The position numbers and the translations under genes were made by a program. DNA of 64,000 nucleotides from Chitinophaga horti (GTDB lineage Bacteria > Bacteroidota > Bacteroidia > Chitinophagales > Chitinophagaceae): the NCBI RefSeq assembly GCF_022867795.2, contig NZ_CP107006.1:5208001-5272000 (forward strand), written 5' to 3'. This document shows, in pieces, positions 44,582-53,800 of this stretch; position 1 is the first letter of the stretch; the number at the start of each line of letters is the position of its first letter. A model generated the notes under the pieces. It did no database searches. It was not told where the DNA came from and saw only the letters and a program-made list of their open reading frames with translations.

Positions 44582-44613
44582 AATAATAGCCGGAAATATT
44601 TCCGGCTATTATT
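44582..44613. terminator. Perfect 32-bp palindromic terminator
   Basis: AATAATAGCCGGAAAT (44582-44597) is the exact reverse complement of 44598-44613, giving a hairpin with A- and T-rich flanks. It lies between the convergent lipoprotein and OmpA genes. Confidence 0.8.
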
Positions 44614-44701
44614 ATGATTGTCATCGTCGAAGGACATGGCTAACGGGAGTTACCCGGTTAAAACATGTTCTGCGTGCGACGATCTTTTTTTTGAGGTCGC
44701 A

Positions 44702-46693
44702 TTAATTGCGCAACACCTTAAATTCAGTTCGCCTGTTCAGCTGTCGACCGTCAGGGTTGTCTTTGCCGTTAGGCTGGTTGTTGGGGGCAATCGGTTTGGA
44801 CTCACCATAACCTTTACTTTCGAGCCTGTTTCGGGCGATACCTTTACTGATAAGGTAGTTTACGCAAGCTTGCGCCCTTGCTTCTGACAGTTTGAGGTTA
44901 TAAGCATCAGTGCCCTTACTGTCGGTATGTGCACTCAGCTCAATGGTGATGGCCGGGTTATCAATCATAATCTGGAGTAAGGTATCCAACACGACCAGCG
45001 ACTGCGAACGCAGATCGGCCTTGTTGTAGTCGTAGAAAATATCTTTGAGGATAATCGCCTTGCCGATCTCATAACGATTCAGGCAAAGTGATGGGCTCAT
45101 CAGCGTATCCATACGTTCGAGCGGATTCGTACTCACCTGCAGTGCTTTGGTGAAGTAGTTTTCTTTTTCCGCCAGTATTTTATAACGCTTTTTCATTTCC
45201 ACTTCAAACGTGTACAGTCCCGATTCGTCGATTACCATCTGGTCGATCACTTTGTTAGCAACTGTATCCAGCAGTGTCACTTTAGTACCTGTAAGTGGCT
45301 GGCGTGTATCGCAGTCCAGCACCAGGCCGCCGAGCATTTTAGATTTACGTTTTACGCTGTAAATTTCCAGGCAGCACACCGATTCACGGTCGGAACTGAT
45401 ATATCCTTTACGCATACCGAGGTCGCTGTCTGCAGATGCATAATACACATCGTCCTTCTGCGAATTGAGCGGAGTGCCCATATTTTCAGGCACCGTCCAG
45501 TTGCCGAACTCTCCTTTACTTTGGAAGAAATCTAGTCCCCCAAAACCAATGCGGCCGTTCGTACTGAACACGAGCATCTTTGATTTAGGATCATAAAACG
45601 CCGCCTGCTCTTCATCTTTTGTGTTGATGGTGGTACCCATATTTTGCGCGGTGCCTATCTTTCCATCGATGATCGTACTGTACCAGAGGTCATATTTACC
45701 CATGCCGCCCGGGCGGTTCGATGCGAACACCAGGTACTTACCATCAGGGGTCGCAAAAGGTTCTTTGGAACTATAACCTGGCACGTTTACCGCAGCATCC
45801 AGCGGGGCTGGCTCGCTCCAGGTGTCACCCTGTTTCGCGCTTGTGTAAATCATTGCGTTCTTCACACCATCTTTTACGCTCCAACGGGTCAGGTACATCG
45901 TATTACCATCCGCGCTGAAAGCCGGCGTACCCTGTTCAAAACCTTTCGCTATAGGGATCTGCACTTTTTTTTCATTGCTGTAGGAGTCGTTCACACCGGC
46001 AGTCGCTTCGTAAATGTTATTCACGAACGGTGTATTCTTTTTCTCCAATTCAGACTGGTCCAGCCGTGAAGAGGTAAAGTATAGTGTGCTAGTATTCGGC
46101 TGTGCGGCCGCATAGTTCGCCCCACCCTGGTTAATATTTCCGGCCATCTTTTGCACTTCAAAACGGGATGGCTTCTTCATTTCGTTCGATGCAAATTCGC
46201 AGTTCGCTATCTCGAGGTTTGCGCGGTTCGCGTAATCGTCCAGTGTTTTATATTCCTGCTTAAACTGCTGAAACTGACTGAGCGCCTCGTCATACTTCGC
46301 ATTGGCGCGAAGGCTTACGCCATACCAGAACCGCGCTAGCGGAAACATCGTTGTTGCTTCCGGCTGCGCCAGCACTTCTGCGTACGTCTTTTCCGCATTA
46401 CCATAATCGAAATACATACGGTAGGATTCTGCCAGCTTGTATACCATCTGTTCATGGTCCTTAAACGCCTTGCCTTTTTTGGGTGTTCGTTTTTCCGGCA
46501 GATATGGCTTTACTTCCAGCTTCGTGCTTTTATAACCTCCGAGTGCCCGGGTGTAGTATTGTGCTGCGGAATAATAATCTTTCGATTCAAAGTAATTATC
46601 GGCCGTGCGTTTGTAATCCATCACATACTGCGCGTTCACGTATGGTCCAGGGATCAATAACAGCAAGAGCCAGATGCGTGTAATTTTTTTCAT
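44702..46693 (-). CDS. OmpA-family protein with TPR and PD40 repeats (type IX secretion associated)
   Basis: A 663-residue exported protein. Signal peptide ends VNAQ. TPR-like helices lie at about 25-180 (ADNYFESKDYYSAAQYYTRA), then PD40/WD40-like beta-propeller strands at about 190-420 (AFSADGNTMYLTRW, FATPDGKYLVFASNRPGGMG). A carboxypeptidase-regulatory-like domain is at 450-530, and a peptidoglycan-binding OmpA domain at 555-663 (ELSAHTDSKGTDAYNLKLSEARAQ, shortened). The order resembles PorE-type proteins. It is downstream of porP/sprF and the giant adhesin on the same strand. It probably anchors the secretion or adhesin assembly to the cell wall. Confidence 0.9.
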   Translation of the reverse strand: MKKITRIWLLLLLIPGPYVNAQYVMDYKRTADNYFESKDYYSAAQYYTRALGGYKSTKLEVKPYLPEKRTPKKGKAFKDHEQMVYKLAESYRMYFDYGNAEKTYAEVLAQPEATTMFPLARFWYGVSLRANAKYDEALSQFQQFKQEYKTLDDYANRANLEIANCEFASNEMKKPSRFEVQKMAGNINQGGANYAAAQPNTSTLYFTSSRLDQSELEKKNTPFVNNIYEATAGVNDSYSNEKKVQIPIAKGFEQGTPAFSADGNTMYLTRWSVKDGVKNAMIYTSAKQGDTWSEPAPLDAAVNVPGYSSKEPFATPDGKYLVFASNRPGGMGKYDLWYSTIIDGKIGTAQNMGTTINTKDEEQAAFYDPKSKMLVFSTNGRIGFGGLDFFQSKGEFGNWTVPENMGTPLNSQKDDVYYASADSDLGMRKGYISSDRESVCCLEIYSVKRKSKMLGGLVLDCDTRQPLTGTKVTLLDTVANKVIDQMVIDESGLYTFEVEMKKRYKILAEKENYFTKALQVSTNPLERMDTLMSPSLCLNRYEIGKAIILKDIFYDYNKADLRSQSLVVLDTLLQIMIDNPAITIELSAHTDSKGTDAYNLKLSEARAQACVNYLISKGIARNRLESKGYGESKPIAPNNQPNGKDNPDGRQLNRRTEFKVLRN

Positions 46694-46745
46694 AGTCTGA
46701 GGTCGTTTGTTTTAACTATACCTAACCTGGTGTTTGAGATCGGGC

Positions 46746-47756
46746 TTACAATCTTGGGCAGATGAAATACTCTGGCTGTAAGATCCTGCGTTTGCGGCCG
46801 ATGAACGAGAGCGATAACTCAAATGCATTGTTTGTATTGGTAAAGCGCCTGTAAGACGATGCATTCACGTCATAACTAAGACCGAGTGTAATTCCTTTGT
46901 ACTGGAAACCAGCGAATGGCACAATTGCATCCTTCAGGCGGTAGTTAAACCCACCCATAATGTCGCACTCCGGGTTAATTTTCACCTGCATGTAAGCACC
47001 GCCCACCGTTTCCTCCGCATTACCCTGACGCATATATAAAAGGTGAGGTGTAACCCCGATCATATCTGTTATTTTGATGCGGGTACCGCCATGTATGAGG
47101 TAACGCATCGGCAACTTGTGTGTGTTTTCATCTTCAGCCACGAACGGATCTTCCGGCTGCGTAAGGCGTGCTACTGCAACGCCCGCAAATGGATTGAACA
47201 TATGTTGCGGATCGCCGTCGAAATAGAGCGCTCCGGCACTTGCGTCGAATACCGTTGACGATGTTGCTTTCAATGTTTCGCCAGATGGAATGCTTGGATC
47301 AAAACCGGACACCGGGTTGTACTGGCTGCCCATCTGGAATTTCGTTTGGTCAACGCGGCGGTTAATCAATCCCGCCTGCAAACCGAAAACCAGGCGCTGT
47401 GAACCTTCGCGGCCAAACTTGATACCGCTGTAGGATACAGATGCCATTCCATTAAAATAATTATAGCCCGCCTCACCGGCTGCCATGTTGAGCGCAGTAA
47501 TACCGACACCAATGTTTTTCTCGGTGGCCGCATCAAATGATACTGCCGTAGTTGAGTACGGATGGCCAATATTAGTACCTTGTGTACGATGGTTTACGGT
47601 AATGCGGTAATCACCGTCGATGATACCCGCCAATGAAGGATTTAACCATAAGGGATAGGCATAATACTGTGCGAAGTGAGGGTCTACCTGGGCCGATGCA
47701 AGTTTCGGGAGACAGGCAGCAACGGTCAACATTACGAAGATGGAAACTCTTCTCAT
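46746..47756 (-). CDS. PorP/SprF-family type IX secretion membrane protein
   Basis: A 336-residue outer-membrane barrel. The signal peptide ends ASAQ, then comes the family opening VDPHFAQYYAYPLWLNPSLAG, with strands such as FGLQAGLINRRVDQTKF and ITLGSYD-like barrel sequence near the end. In Flavobacterium johnsoniae SprF is needed for secretion of the giant adhesin SprB encoded next to it. Here the immediately upstream gene encodes the 2568-residue type B cargo, so this protein is its likely dedicated partner. Confidence 0.93.
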   Translation of the reverse strand: MRRVSIFVMLTVAACLPKLASAQVDPHFAQYYAYPLWLNPSLAGIIDGDYRITVNHRTQGTNIGHPYSTTAVSFDAATEKNIGVGITALNMAAGEAGYNYFNGMASVSYSGIKFGREGSQRLVFGLQAGLINRRVDQTKFQMGSQYNPVSGFDPSIPSGETLKATSSTVFDASAGALYFDGDPQHMFNPFAGVAVARLTQPEDPFVAEDENTHKLPMRYLIHGGTRIKITDMIGVTPHLLYMRQGNAEETVGGAYMQVKINPECDIMGGFNYRLKDAIVPFAGFQYKGITLGLSYDVNASSYRRFTNTNNAFELSLSFIGRKRRILQPEYFICPRL

Positions 47757-47785
47757 ATGAATGCTTTTTCTTGGTTCTTAATTTA

Positions 47786-47819
47786 CCGGAATGGATCGCC
47801 CGGGGAGGCGCCATTCCGG
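47786..47819 (-). other. Strong hairpin between the adhesin and porP/sprF genes
   Basis: CCGGAATGG (47786-47794) pairs with CCATTCCGG (47811-47819), with an inner CGCC/GGCG stem. There is no U-run, so it may attenuate or protect the mRNA rather than fully terminate it. Confidence 0.55.
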
Positions 47820-47850
47820 CTTTATTACATGATCCGCTGGATATGCGGGA

Positions 47851-50800
47851 TTAACGTATAAGTGTTACAGTACCACGTTTGTTGATCTTCGTGCCATCCT
47901 GCATGGTCGACACGAACTCATAAACGTATACACCGACAGGCTGCTTCGTACCGCTCATGGTACCATCCCATCCTTTCGCCTTATCTCTCGACTCGAACAC
48001 CAGCTGACCCCACTTGTTGAAGAGGCGGAAGGTCATGCTTTGGATCGTGTTACCATATACATAAAGGATATCGTTCACACCATCATTGTTCGGCGTAAAG
48101 GCGTTCGGGATGAATACTGAGTTACCGTCAGGATTTTCCGATGTACCGGAAGCCCCCAGGAACCAGCCACTATTCGCACAGGCGTTGGCACCTACCGCAC
48201 GGACCGTCAGCGTCACTGTTTGACCAGGTAACAGGTTTTGTATGGTGTGGGTAGTACCGGTAAGTCCAGAGCTAGGTGTTTGCACCGTTACACCTCCATC
48301 AGTCGATACCTGGTAAGCAATGGCGCCTACAACAGCATTCCACTGGAAGGTGATCGATGTTGGCTCGGTATCCAGTACGGTTACGGTCGGCATTGGCAGC
48401 GGCGATAATACCGTTACAACTACCGGCATACGTACCAGGCTTACGCAACCACTTGGCAGGGCTGCATCCACATAGTAGGTAGTAGTGGTTGTGAGCAGCG
48501 GTGTGATGAACACGTTACCGGTAAATACTGGTGTTGCATCCAACAAACCAGTGTACCAACGGAAGGTCACACCTGGTGTAAGCGACGTAGCAGTGAGCGT
48601 ATCCCTGTTGTTCGCACAGATGGCCACATCATGACCAACTACTACCGGTGCTACCGGCGAAACAGCAACCGTAGCCGTAGCCTGTGCCCTGGCGCTGCTT
48701 ACGCAGTTACCACCGGCAACCGCTTCCACATAATAGGTCACATTACCGGAAAGCGCCGTCGTAACGAAAGTAGATCCGGTGAATACCAGGCTACCGCCAG
48801 TCGGTGCATCATACCAACGATAAGTGAGGTTCGGCAACGGTGCTTGTATTGCAAAGGTCGCAGTCGCACCCACGCAGGTTGTTACTACACCTGCACTTGC
48901 CAGCACCGGTACCGAAGGTGCATCTGCCGCCGTAACAGCTACCACCGTACGGGAAGCACTTACACATGTACCGCTCGTTGTGGCAGCTTCCACATAATAG
49001 GTTGTGTTAGCATTGATCGCCGGCGTAGTAAACTGCGGACCTGTAAAGATCAACGTACCACCTGTCGCTGCGTCGTACCACCTGTAAATCAACTGATCGT
49101 CCTGAGAAGTAACGCTAAGGGTTGCCGTGTTGCCGCGACAAACATCTACGCTGGCCGACGTAACTGACGGTGGTGCCGGCGTATTGAGAATTTCGACGAT
49201 CGCCGTCGTTCGGGTTGCACTGTTGCAATTGCCTGCACTCATCGCTTCCACATAGTAGGTAGTTCTGACATTCACCGCTGGTGTGGTAAAATCAGCGCCC
49301 GTACCTACCTGATTGCCGCCGGTCGCGGCATCGTACCAGCGATAAGTGAACCCTGGCTGTGGATTTTGTACACTGAAGGTGACACTGTTGCCCGCACATG
49401 CAGAGATGTTATTATTAACGAGCACCACTGTTCCGGCACCATTAGATACCGTTACCGATACCGCCGCACGGGTGGCACTGATACAGTTGCCTGTAGTTGC
49501 CTGTACATAATAAGTCGTAGTGGCCGACAGCGCTGGCGTTGTGAAGTAAACACTGTCTGCTGCCAGCAGGTTACCGCCTGTAGGTGCATCGTACCACGCG
49601 TAGTCAACACCCGCTTGTGGATTCAACACCTGCAGCCTAGCACTGTTGCCCGCACAAATGGTTACACCGGTAGACACAGCCGGTACTAATGGCGCATCTG
49701 TTACACTCACCGTAGCCACTGCCCTAGCATTGCTTACGCAACCGCCTGGCTGGCTAGCTTCTACATAGTAAGATGTATTAGCGTTGATCACCGGAGTTGT
49801 AAACGTTTCGCCGGTAAATACTACGTTACCACCAACACCCGCATCGTACCAGGTATAAGTAACACCCGTGATCGGGTTATTGATGGCCAGTGTAGTAGTG
49901 TTACCACGACAAACGGTAACGTTCGGACTTGTAAGTGTAGGTGTATTCGGTGTCGCATTCGCCGTAATTGATACTGATGCACGGCCGTTGCTGGAACAGT
50001 TGTTCGCATTAACGGCAGATACATAGTAAGTCACATTGCCCGTCAGCGGCGGTGTGCTGAAGCTGGTACCAATCGCCAGCGGCGTACCGCCGGTTGGCAC
50101 GTTGTACCAGGTATATGTAACACCTGCAACAGGATTTTGGATGGAAAGATTGGCAATAGTACCCAAGCAGGTAACTGGTGTCGGGTTGATGATAACCGGC
50201 AGACCAGGAGCCGCACTTACGTTGATCACTACCTGCACCCTCGTGCTACCGCCGGCGCATGCGCCACCTGTAGTGGAGGCCTCTGCATAGTAAATAGCGC
50301 TGGAGGTAAGTACAGGCGTGGTAAACGATGTACCACTTGCCACTGGTGTACCGCCTGATAGTGACGTATACCAGTTGTACACGGTACCCGCTGCAGGCGT
50401 TACTACATTCACTGTAGCAGTGCTGCCCGCACAGATAGATTGGTTAGCATTATCCAGTACTGGTGGCTGTACATTTGTACCAACCGTTACTGTTACGGCC
50501 ACGCGACCGCTCGCGTTTGCACAGGTGCCGTTATTCGCTTCTGCGTAGTAAACCGTAGTGGTGGTAAGTGCCGGAGTTGTAAACACGCTGTCGCTTGACA
50601 GGAGGCTGCCATTCACAGCCGCATCGTACCAACGTACCAGACTACCGTCGGAAGTATTGGCTTTGAGGGTAGCGGTTTGTCCGGCACAAATAGTGGTATT
50701 ACCACTGGTAATAACGGGCGTCTGCGGAACCGGCCTTACATTCACCGTTACTTGCGTACGGATCGGGTTCGGACAGCCGTTTGATTTACGAACGCTCTCC

Positions 50801-53800
50801 ACGTAATAAGTGGTAACCGCATTCAGCTGTGGTGTGGTGAAGGTGTTACCTGTCGCCAGTGGCGTACCACCGGTTGGCACATCATACCAGTTGATATTGG
50901 CAGAATCGGAAGCTGTTGCTGTCAACGTTACTGTTGAACCTGCACATATATTGGCTGGTGCCGCTACTACCGGCGCTGCAATCACGCGGTTGCCATAATA
51001 GACTCTCAGTTCGCTGAGTGCGAGCGCAAGACCTGAGTTCAGGCGTATCTCCACCCTGTCGAACGTAGCGGCAGGAGCGAACGATACGATTACCTGGCCT
51101 GTTGCACCACCCAGTACATCCAGCTTAATAAGACCATCGTTGAGAGTTACGCGGTCGTTGTTGTAAGTAGCACCATTGTAGGAAGCTACTGTTACCGCAC
51201 CCAGTAACCCAGCACTGATAACGCTGCCCGGCATTTCCAGTTTCAGGCGAACAGAATCGCCAGGACCGGTAGCGTAAGGGAATACCAGGTTTTGCTGAAC
51301 ATAACCGCCCACACCTAACACCACATTCAGCGATGAATAGTTGTTAAGATCGTTATCGATCGCATTATCAGGGTTCGTTACGGTACAACCGATACAAAGC
51401 CCGCTGGTAGTATTTGTTTGTGCAGCTGCGATATCACAACCAGGATTGAAGTTGCGGTCTACATTGATGATAACCGCCGTACGGGCACTGCTCGCACAAC
51501 CGGTAGCGTTAGACACTGTTTCTACAAAGTAGCGGGTAGTGTTAGAAAGCGCCGGAGTGGTAAAGCTTGTGCCGGTAGCCAGCGGAGAAGTGCTGGTAGA
51601 ATCTGCATACCAACGGAACGTTACATCCGCTGTAGCAGAAGTCGCGGTAAAGGTAGCTGTTTGACCGTAAGCCACCTGGCCGCTGGCCGGGTTGATCGTA
51701 ACAGTCGGCGCGGCCGGCCTTGCATTTACCTGTACAGTTACCGCAGTGCGGTTGGTGCTGGAACACTGTCCGGCATCCACACCTGCATAATAAGTAGTAT
51801 TCGCATTAAGCGCAGGCGTAGTAAATGTATTGCCTGTCGCGATAGCGGTATCTGCAGTTGCGCTTGCATACCATTTAATGGTACCGCCCGCGACATTCGT
51901 TGACGCAGAAAGCGTCACGCTGCTGCCTTCACAGGCAACTGGTGCAGTGGTGTTGATCACTGGCGCCGGTGGCACCGCGGTTACATTCACTTGCACAGCA
52001 GTGCGCGCAGTGCTGGTACAACCGCCGGCATTCACCGCATCTACATAATAAATTACGGAACTATCGAGTGCTGCAGTCGTGAAGCTGCTGCCTGTAAACA
52101 GCGCAGTACCGCCCGTTTGCTGGCTACACCAATTGAAGGTAGCGCCTGCAGGACCAGTAGCCGTGAGTACGGCAGTATTACCTGCGCAGATCGTTACACT
52201 CGGACTTGTGACAGTTGGCGCGGTCACAACAGGCGCCACGATTACCCGAACCGCAGAACGTTTCGGATTAGCACAACCGCTCAGTGTACGTACAGATTCT
52301 ACATAGAATACCGTATCTGCAGTGAGTACAGCAGTTTGATAAGCGTTACCCGTGAAGAATGGCGAACCGCCCGTAGCAGTAGTGTACCAGTTAAAGGTAG
52401 CACCCGCCACCGGCGAAGTCACTGCCAGCGAGGCCGTGTTGCCTGCGCAGATCGTAACTGTATCTTCCTGGAAGGTAGGACTTGCTATTTTACGGGACGC
52501 GTAATTCAGGTATACAGAAGTAAGCACACCGGCCGCACCTGAATTGAGGCGAATTTCCACCCGGTCGTACGGAGCGGAAGCGGCGAAGGTGAGAACAGCA
52601 GTACGCGTATCTGCCAGCAGGCTGAGTTGCAACAGGCTGGAGTTAAGCGACTGACGATCATTATTGAAAGTAGCACCATTGTAAGTAGCTACTTGTACAG
52701 TGCTCAGTAAACCGATGTCGGTTAACGATGCAGGCAGCGATATGGAGAAGCTGATGCTATCGCCGGCATTACCTGCATTCGGGAAGATGAGTGTCTGCTG
52801 TGCATAACCACCCAGTAATCCAACCCCTACGCGCAGGTCCGAACCGGTAGAGGCGTCGGTATCTACGGCCAGACCCGGATTGTTCACACCGCAAAGCAGG
52901 CATATGCCATTTACGCTGTTAGTTTCGGAGGTTGCCGCATCACAAGGCACATCGTTATTGCCGCCGCCGCTCACTACCACTGAAGCAGTGGAGCGAACAA
53001 GCGTATTACAACTGGTAGTATTGGATATCGCTTCTACATAATAAGTAGTATTAGCGACTAATGAAGGCGTGGTATAATTAGCACCGGTAAAGATGCTCGT
53101 GCCGCCCGATGCCTGTGTAAACCAGTTAAAGGTTACGTCCGGCGTGGCAGACGAAGCCACAAAGCTGGCCGTCTGACCCAGCGCGATGTTGGCGATCGGT
53201 GGTGTTACGACTACGTTAGCCGGCGCATCGTTCACTGTTACGTTCACCGCCAGGCGCGAGGTGCTGGCGCAGGTATTGCTGCGGGCTTCTACATAGTAAG
53301 TGCTGGAGGTAGATAATCCAGGCGTTGTGAATGTGGCACCGCTGTCGAGTGGAAGACCTCCGGTAGCAGCATTGTACCAGTAGAAGGTTGCGCCTGCAGG
53401 CCCGTTCGCGATAAACGTTACGCTGTCGCCCGCACAAGCTGAGAGACTGGCGGCAGTTACTGTCGGCACAGCTGGCGGTGTATTCACCGTTACGGCTACC
53501 GGAACGCGTATACCGTTTTCACAACCGAATTTTCCTGTACCTACATAAAAGGTTTGAGAGCTTGTCAACACCGGCGTAGTGTAAGTGGTGGTATTTGATG
53601 CCAGCAGATTACCACCTGCAGGTGCATCGTACCAGTTAACTGTAGCGCCCGCAGGAGCGGTAACGCTCAGCGTAGCAGCTGCATTGGTACAAAGGTCTAA
53701 ATTAGCGCTCGCAGGCATTGCCTGTGGTATGGTTACCGCCGCATAATAAACCCTTAATTGCGGCAATGCACTGATCAGACCATTAATAGATACAAGTACG